64,000 bases of DNA from a virus: positions 1-64,000 of the IMG/VR virus record IMGVR_UViG_3300009593_004150; one strand, 5' to 3'. Every line of letters begins with the position of its first letter. Position 1 is the first letter of the stretch. The translations under genes were made by a program, and so were the position numbers. Positions 13,211 to 21,476 of this stretch are shown piece after piece. The notes under the pieces are model-generated. The model was not told the origin of the DNA and did not search any database. It worked only from the letters and a program-made list of their open reading frames with translations.

Positions 13211-13720
13211 ATGACTATTATAGTAGGAAAGAATGTCTCAATTGGAGACAATGTTGAAATTAAAGATAATGATAAAAAAGATAGGTGGAATATGAAAGTA
13301 GGTTTTACATGTGGCGCGTTTGATATCCTCCACACCGGGCATGCGTTAATGCTAGAAGAAGCAAAGTCTGTATGTGATCATTTAATTGTGGCTGTGCAAT
13401 CAGACCCTAGCATAGATCGAGAAGAAAAAAATAGACCAGTACAAAGTTACGAAGAACGTATTATGATGGTTAAATCAATTAAATTTGTCGATGAAGTCGT
13501 CCTCTATGATACTGAAGATGACCTGGTTGAGCTTCTTAAAAAGATCAAGCCTGACATCCGGATTATTGGTGCTGACTGGCAAGGTAAAAAATATACCGGT
13601 TGGGATTTGCCAATTGAACCCTACTTTAATAGTAGAACACATAGCTATTCGTCAACTTCCTTAAGACATAGAGTATACCTAGCAGAGCTACATAAAATTA
13701 ATCACGGAATAGTTTCCTAA
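13211..13720 (+). CDS. Cytidylyltransferase-like nucleotidyltransferase
   Basis: A 169-residue protein with the HxGH nucleotidyltransferase signature in GAFDILHTGHALML (about residues 36-49) and the second motif YSSTSLRHR (about 147-155). These are hallmarks of glycerol-3-phosphate cytidylyltransferase (TagD) and the HldE/RfaE adenylyltransferase group, which activate sugars or polyols with CTP or ATP. A short N-terminal extension (VGKNVSIGDNVEI) has a hexapeptide look. AAAAGG lies about 9 nt before the ATG. It may supply an activated precursor for the glycosyltransferases at 35-43 kb, though the substrate cannot be read from sequence. Confidence 0.8.
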   Translation: MTIIVGKNVSIGDNVEIKDNDKKDRWNMKVGFTCGAFDILHTGHALMLEEAKSVCDHLIVAVQSDPSIDREEKNRPVQSYEERIMMVKSIKFVDEVVLYDTEDDLVELLKKIKPDIRIIGADWQGKKYTGWDLPIEPYFNSRTHSYSSTSLRHRVYLAELHKINHGIVS

Positions 13721-13747
13721 ACCCCTAATCAAAGAGTATACTTTAAT

Positions 13748-15373
13748 ATGAGTAATAATGTACATTATGAAGGACTTTTCCCATATGAAAAACCTAGAGA
13801 CTGTCAGGTCGAAGCTATTGACTATGCTCTAGAGCAATTTGGTGCCGGGAAGAAAATAGTTATCATCGAAGCCGGTACTGGAGTTGGTAAGTCTGCAATT
13901 GGTTTAACCATTGCTAGAAAGCTAAATAAGACACTACCAGACTCAGAACAATTTTTGAAGGGGTCATATTTCCTAACAACACAAAAGATTCTTCAAGAGC
14001 AATATGTACAAGACTTTGGTTGCTCTGGTGGGAAAATGACCTCCATTAAGTCTGCTTCAAATTACCAATGTTCATTTAATAGAAAAAGTAATTGTGCAGA
14101 AAGCCTAAGGGCGCTAAGGGTAGCAGAGAAGGGTACTCCTTTCTGGAAGAAATGTACGTTTAATTGCAACTATAGAAATGCAAAAACTAGCTTTCTAGAG
14201 TCACCAGAGGGTGTTACTAACTTTCCATACTTTTTGGCAGAGACACAATACTCTGGAAAGATCAGGCCAAGAAACGTGCTGGTAGTAGATGAAGCACATA
14301 ATGCTGCCGTAGAGTTAAGCAAGTTTGTAGAAATTACAATGACAGAAAGATTTGCAAAGACAATGCTTAAGCTAGAGATGCCGGCATTAAATACACAACT
14401 GCAGGCTGCAACCTGGGTTCAGGATGTATATTCACCTAAACTAAACTCTTATGTCAAGCACATGGAAGCTATGCTCGAAAAGTATACCGGCCTTAAAGAT
14501 AAAATTAAAGAGTTTGCAACCGTTGCTAAACAATATGACCTATTAGATAAGCACATGTGTAAGGTTAACCGGTTCCTTGAAGTTTATGATAAAGACAATT
14601 GGGTATTTAATGTTACGCCGCCAGATGGCCGTAAGGGTAGGAAACTCGAATTCAAACCTATTGATGTATCCCCATATGCAGAAGAGATGCTGTTCAACAT
14701 GGGAAGAAAGATTGTCATGATGAGTGCCACAATTCTAGATGTTAATGCGACATGCGAATTATTGGGTATTGATCAAAGTCAGGTTGGGTTTATTTCAATA
14801 CCTTCACCCTTCCCAGTAGAAAACAGGCCGGTCATTTCTGCTAGCATTGGAAAAATGTCAGCCAAAGAAATTGAGAACACATTGCCGAAATTGGCAGAAG
14901 CTGTAAAGGCTATCCTCCAACAACACAAGGGGGAAAAGGGAATCATCCACTGCCATACATTTAAAATAGCAAATTATTTGAAGAGAAACATTAGAGATAA
15001 AAGGTTGTTAACCCACAACTCTGATGATCGTGAGGAAGTACTTAAGAAGCACATGAAATCTAAAACTGACACTGTCATTTTATCACCTTCTATGACTGAA
15101 GGTGTTGATTTACATGGTGATAATAGTAGGTTCCAAGTTATTTGTAAGGTGCCGTACCCTTATCTTGGTGATAAACTCATTCGGAAAAGAATGAATAAAT
15201 GGGAGTGGTGGTACCCACTACAGACTGCAAAAACCATCGTCCAGGCAGTTGGGCGTAGTGTCAGATCAGACGATGATCATGCAGTAACATATATCCTAGA
15301 CAGCGACTGGTCATATTTCTTTAAGAGAAATAAGCAGTTTTTCCCGGGAGGTTTTCGGGATGCTATCAAGTGA
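13748..15373 (+). CDS. XPD/DinG-family FeS helicase
   Basis: A 541-residue superfamily 2 helicase. Walker A is AGTGVGKS (42-49), the DEAH box VVDEAHN is at about 179-185, and the C-terminal motif VI is QAVGRSVR near 499-506. Cys108, Cys116, Cys136 and Cys140 have the spacing expected of the 4Fe-4S cluster that splits DNA in XPD/DinG enzymes. The family unwinds 5'-3' DNA and removes R-loops or displaced strands. There is no Shine-Dalgarno; TATACTTTAAT abuts the ATG. It is likely to act in phage replication or recombination. Confidence 0.85.
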   Translation: MSNNVHYEGLFPYEKPRDCQVEAIDYALEQFGAGKKIVIIEAGTGVGKSAIGLTIARKLNKTLPDSEQFLKGSYFLTTQKILQEQYVQDFGCSGGKMTSIKSASNYQCSFNRKSNCAESLRALRVAEKGTPFWKKCTFNCNYRNAKTSFLESPEGVTNFPYFLAETQYSGKIRPRNVLVVDEAHNAAVELSKFVEITMTERFAKTMLKLEMPALNTQLQAATWVQDVYSPKLNSYVKHMEAMLEKYTGLKDKIKEFATVAKQYDLLDKHMCKVNRFLEVYDKDNWVFNVTPPDGRKGRKLEFKPIDVSPYAEEMLFNMGRKIVMMSATILDVNATCELLGIDQSQVGFISIPSPFPVENRPVISASIGKMSAKEIENTLPKLAEAVKAILQQHKGEKGIIHCHTFKIANYLKRNIRDKRLLTHNSDDREEVLKKHMKSKTDTVILSPSMTEGVDLHGDNSRFQVICKVPYPYLGDKLIRKRMNKWEWWYPLQTAKTIVQAVGRSVRSDDDHAVTYILDSDWSYFFKRNKQFFPGGFRDAIK

Positions 15374-15454
15374 TATTCGGTCATATAGGCTTTCTTATTA
15401 AAATAGGAGATGAATTCATAAGGATACAAAGCCTGTACGATCATAATTAATATT

Positions 15455-16021
15455 ATGAAGAAAACACTTTCTATATTTGATTTTGATGATACTCTAGTTT
15501 TTTCCGGGGCAGCAGTGCATATTACACATGAAGATGGTAGCACAGAGTCCCTAGAGAGTCATGAGTTTGCAACATATAAAGAGTTGCCGGGTGATGAGTT
15601 TGACTATAGCGAGTTTGACATATACCCTCCTGGTGGCCAAATAATCAAAAAAACATTCAATAGAATGCTAGAGACCATTTCAACTAATGGTCCGGAAAAT
15701 GTCATAGTATTGAGTGCCAGAAGTAATCCTCAACCCATGAAACAGTTTCTATCAGATCATGGGCTAACAGCTAACATAGAAATAGTAGGCGTAGGAAGTT
15801 CGAACCCGGCGGATAAAGCAGCGTTTGTAAAGGGTAAATTAAAGGGTGGTATGTGGACCCATGTTGAAGTGTTTGAAGACTCATTAGCAAACATTAATGC
15901 AATTGGTGGAATGTTATCTAGCTCATACCCGGGAATATCTTACACAAAACATCATATCCAAACAGAGGGAATTTTGCGTAAAGCAATTCATTTTTTGATT
16001 AAAGAGCTGTTAGATATATAA
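15455..16021 (+). CDS. HAD-superfamily phosphatase-like protein
   Basis: A 188-residue protein opening with LSIFDFDDTLVF, the DxDxT nucleophile motif of HAD phosphatases (Asp9/Asp11 region). VIVLSARSN is motif II (Ser/Thr) and VEVFEDSLANI near residue 140 is the acidic motif IV. Such phage HAD proteins often dephosphorylate nucleotides or RNA/DNA 3' ends. The substrate cannot be assigned. It lies between the helicase and a Nudix hydrolase, which suggests a nucleotide-handling group. Its start lacks a clear ribosome site. Confidence 0.75.
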   Translation: MKKTLSIFDFDDTLVFSGAAVHITHEDGSTESLESHEFATYKELPGDEFDYSEFDIYPPGGQIIKKTFNRMLETISTNGPENVIVLSARSNPQPMKQFLSDHGLTANIEIVGVGSSNPADKAAFVKGKLKGGMWTHVEVFEDSLANINAIGGMLSSSYPGISYTKHHIQTEGILRKAIHFLIKELLDI

Positions 16022-16052
16022 TCAAAACTCTAGTACAGGTGATAATTATATT

Positions 16053-16499
16053 ATGATAAAGTTGCTTAGGGAATATGTGAGGTTAACTTTCATGAATACT
16101 AATATCCAACCTGGCGCCGGAATTATTGTTGTACGAAAATTCTCAAATGAATTTAAAGTGCTAGCGCTTTCTCGGCATGATGGCATTTTAGATATCCCAA
16201 AGGGTGGTATCGATCCCCATGAACTACCACTTGAAGCCGCGCTTCGTGAGACAATGGAAGAATGTGGGATTGTCAAACTTGACTTTACATGGGGGTTTGA
16301 GAACTTTATTAATGGAGCATTAACCTGCTATGTTGCAGAGACTAATGAAGATCCTACTATAACAAGAAACCCCCACACAGGAATGATGGAACACGTTTCC
16401 GCATCATGGGTTAGTTGGGATCACATTATGTCTAATACATTGGACTATGTTTTGCCGTGTATTGAATGGGCAAAAAGAACAGTAGATCCAGGAGATTAA
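16053..16499 (+). CDS. Nudix hydrolase
   Basis: A complete Nudix box spans about residues 50-72: G at the start, E six residues later, then RETMEECGI, matching G-x5-E-x7-REUxEExGU. The fold around it (AGIIVVRKF, LALSRHDGILDIPKG) is that of a diphosphatase acting on NDP-X compounds such as (di)nucleoside polyphosphates, NADH or capped RNA. AGGTGA lies 10 nt before ATG 16053; an alternative start at 16092 has GAGG 9 nt upstream and would remove 13 residues. It is adjacent to the HAD phosphatase. Confidence 0.85.
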   Translation: MIKLLREYVRLTFMNTNIQPGAGIIVVRKFSNEFKVLALSRHDGILDIPKGGIDPHELPLEAALRETMEECGIVKLDFTWGFENFINGALTCYVAETNEDPTITRNPHTGMMEHVSASWVSWDHIMSNTLDYVLPCIEWAKRTVDPGD

Positions 16500-16531
16500 C
16501 GGTTTAGCCTATCGGCATAACCAAAAAATAG

Positions 16532-16539
16532 TATAATAG
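16532..16539 (+). promoter_or_regulatory. TATAATAG box before yeaH-spoVR-prkA
   Basis: TATAATAG lies 49 nt before the ATG of the YeaH-like gene in an 89-nt gap. No -35 is visible. It is the likely promoter for the stress-kinase set. Confidence 0.45.
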
Positions 16540-16588
16540 TTTTGCAGGCTATACATTCACCGAGTTATGGAGAATATTTAATAAAGTT

Positions 16589-17785
16589 ATGTCTATATTT
16601 AAAGAACACAAAGATACTGTTGATCGATCGTCCACAGACCGACGTCGGCATAAACAAAAAATAGAAAAAGCCATCCGAGAAGGTGTACATAACATCATCG
16701 CGGATGAGAGTATCATTGGCCAGGACGGAAAAAAGAAGATTCGGATACCTGTTAAAGGCATCAAAGAATACAGGTTCGTTTACGGTGAAAACAACAACAA
16801 TAAGCGTGTTGGATCAGCCCAAGGCAAAAACATTGCCAGGGGCCAGCAGATCGGCAAAGAACAAAAGCAAAAGCAACAAGGCCAAGGTGACAAGGCTGGA
16901 AATGAAAAGGGTGTTGAATATTATGATGTTGAAATTACCCTTGAGGAACTTGCCGCATATCTCTTTGACTCATTAGAGCTTCCTGACCTCGAAAGAAAGC
17001 AGATTCAAAAGATATTTGAAAAGAAGATGCAGAGGCACGGGTACCGAAGCGAAGGTATTAGGCCTCGTCTAGACAAAAAGCAAACGATAAAAAAGAAACT
17101 AAAGAGAAAGGCCGCGGCGAAAAGAGTTGGTACCTTTAAAGAAGGTGAGGACTCCGGTGAGGAAGAACGGTTCCCGTTTCACAATAATGATCTAAGGTAT
17201 AGGCATATAAAGCCAGTAATGAAATCCACCTCAGCAGCTGCTATATTTTTTGTAATGGATATCTCCGGCTCAATGGGGAAAGAAAAAAAATATCTAGCTA
17301 GAAGCTTTTTCTTTTTATTGTACCAATTTATTAGGCATCGCTATGAAAATGTAGAGATTGTCTTTGTTGCTCATGACACTCAAGCATATGAAGTTAATGA
17401 AGAACAATTCTTTACTAGAGGCCAAGGCGGAGGAACTATAGTTTCAGTCGCACTTGAAACAGTTTTAGAGATTGTACAGAAAAGATTCCATCCAGACAGT
17501 TGGAACATATATACATTCCATTGCTCGGATGGTGACAACTGGCCAAGTGACAATGAGAAATCAGTTAGGTTGAGTGAACAGTTAAAAGAAGTTTCACAAT
17601 TATATAGCTATTGCCAAATCGTACCAGAGGATGATAGGATTCGGTGGGCTAGAGATGATGAAAATACACTGGCTGGTGTATACTCACACTTAGAAGACTC
17701 TGCATTTAAAATTGTAAAGATCCACTCTAATGAAGATATTTGGCCGGCGTTTAAACGATTATTCGGAGGTAAGCTAGGTGTCTGA
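16589..17785 (+). CDS. YeaH/YhbH-family protein (DUF444) with vWA domain
   Basis: A 398-residue member of the YeaH/YhbH family. The N-terminus is basic and charged (STDRRRHKQKIEKAIREG), the middle has the conserved R-x-KPVMKS approach, and the vWA domain starts at FFVMDISGSMG with the MIDAS DISGS at 224-228. HCSDGDNW and GGGT motifs follow. In E. coli yeaH is co-transcribed with the PrkA-type kinase gene yeaG and acts in nitrogen-starvation and stationary-phase responses; the biochemical role is unclear. Here it overlaps spoVR by 8 nt, and prkA follows. The ribosome site is poor (GGAG 17 nt upstream). Confidence 0.9.
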   Translation: MSIFKEHKDTVDRSSTDRRRHKQKIEKAIREGVHNIIADESIIGQDGKKKIRIPVKGIKEYRFVYGENNNNKRVGSAQGKNIARGQQIGKEQKQKQQGQGDKAGNEKGVEYYDVEITLEELAAYLFDSLELPDLERKQIQKIFEKKMQRHGYRSEGIRPRLDKKQTIKKKLKRKAAAKRVGTFKEGEDSGEEERFPFHNNDLRYRHIKPVMKSTSAAAIFFVMDISGSMGKEKKYLARSFFFLLYQFIRHRYENVEIVFVAHDTQAYEVNEEQFFTRGQGGGTIVSVALETVLEIVQKRFHPDSWNIYTFHCSDGDNWPSDNEKSVRLSEQLKEVSQLYSYCQIVPEDDRIRWARDDENTLAGVYSHLEDSAFKIVKIHSNEDIWPAFKRLFGGKLGV

Positions 17786-19085
17786 TTGGAATATTAAATT
17801 ACTACAAGAGTGGGATGAACGAATCCTTAAGTTAGCTCAGGACAATGGGCTGGACTGGCATCCTATCGTATATGAGACATGTGACTATTATGAAATGATA
17901 GGGCACATGTCCTACCATGGGCTTCCTTCCCACTATTGCCATTGGTCATATGGTAAATCGTTTGAAAGGACACACCAGCTATATGATGCAGGCCAGACAG
18001 GCCTTCCATATGAACTTATCATTAACTCAAATCCGTCTATAGCATATCTTATGCGGGAAAATCCAGCATACCTACAGATCTTGATCATGTGTCACTGTGT
18101 AGGCCACTCTGATTTCTTTAAGCATAACAGGATGTTTTCTAGAACGAACCCAGATACGGTAACTAGAAGATTCCGGAATGCTAGAAACAGGATTCAGGGT
18201 TATATTGAAGATCCCAGTATCGGCATGGAAAAAGTTGAAAATATCTTGGATGCTGCGCATGCGGTTAAGTACCAGATCAACCGGCACTATGTTAAGAGAT
18301 TTAGTCATAGCGAACTTAAAGAAGAATATACTAAGAAAATTAAAAATGATAAGACCGGTGAGTACGCTGACTTTGATATAGAGAAAATACCTCTAGAGCC
18401 AGAGTATGATATGCTTAACTTTATTATTGATCACTCAAAAAATCTTAAAGATTGGGAGAGAGATCTTGTCGAGATAGTTAAGGCTGAATCATATTATTTT
18501 ATGCCTCAAATCCAGACAAAGATCATGAATGAAGGTTGGGCTAGTTACTGGCACTACCGATTAATGCATGAGTTAGAGCTTCCTCAAAAGTACCATGTAC
18601 CCTTTCTTAAGAGCCACAACCAAGTTATTAGGCCACATATCGGTGCGGTTAACCCGTACCATTTAGGGTTTCACTTATTCCAAAAGATTGAGGAAAGATA
18701 TGGCATGGAACAAATGTTCCTTGCTAGGGAAATTAACCATGACATGTCATTCCTTAGAGAATATTTGACTGAAGATGATCTATATGAACTTAACATGTTT
18801 TCATTTTCTAAGAAGCGGTCTGGATACTCAATTGATGAAATTTCAGACGTCGACGGATGGAAATATGTCAAACAAGACCTTATCAATAACGTAGGAGATG
18901 GTACAATACCAAAAATATATGTTGAAAATGTTGATCATGGTAATATTCTAGTTGTTAAACACGAACATGATGGAAGAGATTTAGAGTTAAATTATGCAGA
19001 TGAGGTTGTTAAACATGTACAGACGTTATGGGGAGACCCAGTTAAATTATTGACCGTGGTTGAAGAAGAACCTTGGGAAATTTAG
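17778..19085 (+). CDS. spoVR: SpoVR/YcgB-family protein
   Basis: A 435-residue SpoVR family member, slightly shorter than the usual about 470-510. It starts at a GTG with a strong GGAGGT 7 nt upstream, inside the end of the YeaH gene. Conserved features include the early WHPIVYETCDYYEMI region, HCVGHSDFFKHN near residue 105, and NEGWASYWHYRLM near residue 250. SpoVR was named from Bacillus spore cortex work and is widespread in proteobacteria next to PrkA and YeaH; its activity is not settled. The phage copy completes the three-gene set. Confidence 0.92.
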   Translation: MSDWNIKLLQEWDERILKLAQDNGLDWHPIVYETCDYYEMIGHMSYHGLPSHYCHWSYGKSFERTHQLYDAGQTGLPYELIINSNPSIAYLMRENPAYLQILIMCHCVGHSDFFKHNRMFSRTNPDTVTRRFRNARNRIQGYIEDPSIGMEKVENILDAAHAVKYQINRHYVKRFSHSELKEEYTKKIKNDKTGEYADFDIEKIPLEPEYDMLNFIIDHSKNLKDWERDLVEIVKAESYYFMPQIQTKIMNEGWASYWHYRLMHELELPQKYHVPFLKSHNQVIRPHIGAVNPYHLGFHLFQKIEERYGMEQMFLAREINHDMSFLREYLTEDDLYELNMFSFSKKRSGYSIDEISDVDGWKYVKQDLINNVGDGTIPKIYVENVDHGNILVVKHEHDGRDLELNYADEVVKHVQTLWGDPVKLLTVVEEEPWEI

Positions 19086-19142
19086 TTTTTAGTTTGACTA
19101 ATCAAAACATACTTAATAGTAGAAAATACAGGACACAAAAAA

Positions 19143-21077
19143 ATGGCTAAAAAGAAAAACACGAATTTTTTAGAACTAATCGAAACTCAAAGGAATAGTT
19201 CAAAGCGAGAAAAGTTTAAGGGTACGTTTATTGAATACCTAGAACTAGTCCAGCAGAACCCAGACCTAGCAAAGCTTTCCCACAAAAGGTTATGCGATGC
19301 AATTGAGTCCCATGGTGTATCAAAAATGGAAGACGATGACCCAAGAAAGCATAAGCTATTCGGGGGAGACAATGTCAAACTATTTGATTACTTTCAAGAT
19401 GAATTTTTTGGGATGGAAAAGGTTATTTCAAAATTAATGACATTCCTCAAGTCAGCCTCACTTAAAGGTGAAGAGAGTCGCCAGGTACTATTATTAATGG
19501 GCCCTGTTGGTGCAGGTAAATCAGCATTGACAGAACATATTAAAAGAGCCCTCGAGGGACTTCCTTACTTCCACCTGGTCGGTGACCCGCAGCGTGGTGA
19601 ACCATTACAATTGGTACCAAGAAGTTTAAGGGATCAATTCCAGGGTGCTTTAGGTGTAAAGATTGAAGGTGACATTAGTCCTGTAGCAAGACACCTTCTT
19701 CTAGAAGAGCATGGCGGAAAGTATGAAGACTTCCCGGTCGTTGAAACCACATTTTCTCAGAGAGCAAGGCGTGGGGTTGCAGCGGTACCTCCAATGGATG
19801 CAAATAGCCAAGACACCAGCGTCCTGATTGGTTCTGAAGATATTTCTAAATTAGACATGTATCCCGAGGATGATCCACGCGTACTTTCACTAAACGGTGC
19901 ATTTAACGTTGGTAACCGTGGTATTGTAGAATTTATTGAGTTATTCAAAAATGAGATTGAGTTCCTCCATACTATTATTACTGCAACACAGGAAAAGCGT
20001 GTTCCATCCCCTGGTCGCAGCGATATGCTTCACTTTGATGGTGTCATCTTAGCACACTGTAACGAAGCTGAGTGGAACCGGTTTAGATCACAGCATACCA
20101 ACGAGGCCATCCTGGATCGTGTTGTAAAGATTAACGTACCATATGTTCTAGAGCTTGATCAAGAAATTAAGATCTACGAAAAGCAATTGAGCAGGTCAGA
20201 CTTTAGCGCACACATTGCACCTCATACAATCAAGGTTGCCTCGATGTTCTCAGTAATGTCTAGACTTAAGCAATCACAAAAGTGTGACATCATCACAAAG
20301 ATGAAGATCTATAATGGTGAAGATGTAATTGAGAAGGGAAGAGTTAAAAAGATTGACATTAAGGATCTAAGAGAAGAAGCCCGAGATGAGGGCATGAACG
20401 GAATCTCTACTAGATTTATTATGAAGTCAATTGATAATGCTCTTACTAGTGCAGACAAGCCCTTAATTACTCCGGTATCAATCATTAACTCTCTAACGAT
20501 GAAAGTCAAAGAGCAACTTATCGATGAAGAGTTTCGCACATATTGCCTTGAGCTACTTAAGGTCGTAAGAGAAGAATACCTACGCATCTTAGAAACAGAG
20601 ATTGCCAAGGCTTTCATTACCGCATATGAAGAGCAGGCACAAAGCTTGTTTGACAACTACCTAGATAATGCAGAGGCCTACACAACACGCCAGAAGATTA
20701 AAGATCGGATCACAAAGGAATCTCGAGAGCCAGATGAAGACTTCATGAGAACGATTGAAGAACAAATTGGTATTGTTGGATCTTCTAGAGACGGATTCCG
20801 GTCCGACGTAACGGCATATATGTTCGCAAAACTAAGAAGAGGCGAGACAGTTAACTATCAAAGTTATGAGCCTCTTAAGGAAGCCGTTGAAGGTTACCTC
20901 ATTGGTTCTGTTAAGGACATGGCTAGGATTGTTACCAAGTCGAAGACTAGGGACGATGAGCAACAAAAGAAGCACAGCGAGATGGTACAGGTCATGATCG
21001 ATGAGTATGGCTACAACGCAGACTCAGCAGAAGAGATACTTACCTACGCTAGCAACAATCTTTGGCGCGACAGCTAA
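19143..21077 (+). CDS. prkA: PrkA-family serine protein kinase (YeaG-like)
   Basis: A 644-residue protein, the normal length for PrkA (about 640). The AAA+ part carries Walker A GPVGAGKS (120-127) after a conserved FFGMEK segment, with GDPQRGEPLQLVP and ILAHCNEAEWNRF downstream. The C-terminal part is the kinase/coiled region with EEQIGI and FRSDV motifs. In hosts PrkA/YeaG is an ATP-dependent serine kinase (and reported protease) active in starvation and stress. With YeaH and SpoVR directly upstream, the phage could drive or dampen that response. TTGACT at 19094-19099 may be part of an internal promoter. Confidence 0.92.
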   Translation: MAKKKNTNFLELIETQRNSSKREKFKGTFIEYLELVQQNPDLAKLSHKRLCDAIESHGVSKMEDDDPRKHKLFGGDNVKLFDYFQDEFFGMEKVISKLMTFLKSASLKGEESRQVLLLMGPVGAGKSALTEHIKRALEGLPYFHLVGDPQRGEPLQLVPRSLRDQFQGALGVKIEGDISPVARHLLLEEHGGKYEDFPVVETTFSQRARRGVAAVPPMDANSQDTSVLIGSEDISKLDMYPEDDPRVLSLNGAFNVGNRGIVEFIELFKNEIEFLHTIITATQEKRVPSPGRSDMLHFDGVILAHCNEAEWNRFRSQHTNEAILDRVVKINVPYVLELDQEIKIYEKQLSRSDFSAHIAPHTIKVASMFSVMSRLKQSQKCDIITKMKIYNGEDVIEKGRVKKIDIKDLREEARDEGMNGISTRFIMKSIDNALTSADKPLITPVSIINSLTMKVKEQLIDEEFRTYCLELLKVVREEYLRILETEIAKAFITAYEEQAQSLFDNYLDNAEAYTTRQKIKDRITKESREPDEDFMRTIEEQIGIVGSSRDGFRSDVTAYMFAKLRRGETVNYQSYEPLKEAVEGYLIGSVKDMARIVTKSKTRDDEQQKKHSEMVQVMIDEYGYNADSAEEILTYASNNLWRDS

Positions 21078-21084
21078 ACACTTC

Positions 21085-21130
21085 CACTCAATATAGTACT
21101 ATATTAATAGTTTATTAACTATATTGAGTG
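21085..21130 (+). promoter_or_regulatory. 13-bp inverted repeat with nested palindrome before 21141
   Basis: CACTCAATATAGT (21085-21097) and ACTATATTGAGTG (21118-21130) are perfect complements with a 20-nt loop. The left arm also makes an adjacent palindrome, AATATAGTACTATATT (21090-21105). Two exclusive hairpins are thus possible. The distal stem ends right at the AGGTG ribosome site (21131-21135). Confidence 0.55.
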
Positions 21131-21140
21131 AGGTGCATCA

Positions 21141-21476
21141 ATGAAAAGTATATTCCCTGGCTTATCCATTATTTGTGGTACGGCCTTGATTATTGCAGGA
21201 AACACAACCGCAGGTATTGTTTTTGCCGTTCTAGGATTTTGCGGTGCCTTAGCCGGCGCTGCTATCCGACACCAGCAAGAGGTTGAAGCCTTAGCTGTTG
21301 CGAAAGAGTTTATTGAAGCTCTTTCAAAGAAATCCACTTCAGAAGACCAGATTGCAGAAATGCAAGCAGCAATGGGACAATTAGGGGGAGCTTTAGGAGA
21401 AATTTGGAAAGCTCTAACTACTCCCGGAACAGATGACTGGAACTCGAATGGTGGTAGCGGTGGAATCACACACTAA
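21141..21476 (+). CDS. Small membrane protein with Gly/Ala helices, 111 aa
   Basis: AGGTG 5 nt upstream supports the start. Residues 1-45 are hydrophobic with two short Gly/Ala-rich spans (LSIICGTALIIAG and IVFAVLGFCGALAGAAI), then a charged helical tail (VEALAVAKEFIEALSKK) and a Gly/Ser/Asn end. This could be a two-span membrane protein. The 3' end overlaps the GroEL-like gene by 44 nt. The upstream inverted repeat suggests translational or transcriptional control of both. No family is recognised. Confidence 0.6.
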   Translation: MKSIFPGLSIICGTALIIAGNTTAGIVFAVLGFCGALAGAAIRHQQEVEALAVAKEFIEALSKKSTSEDQIAEMQAAMGQLGGALGEIWKALTTPGTDDWNSNGGSGGITH

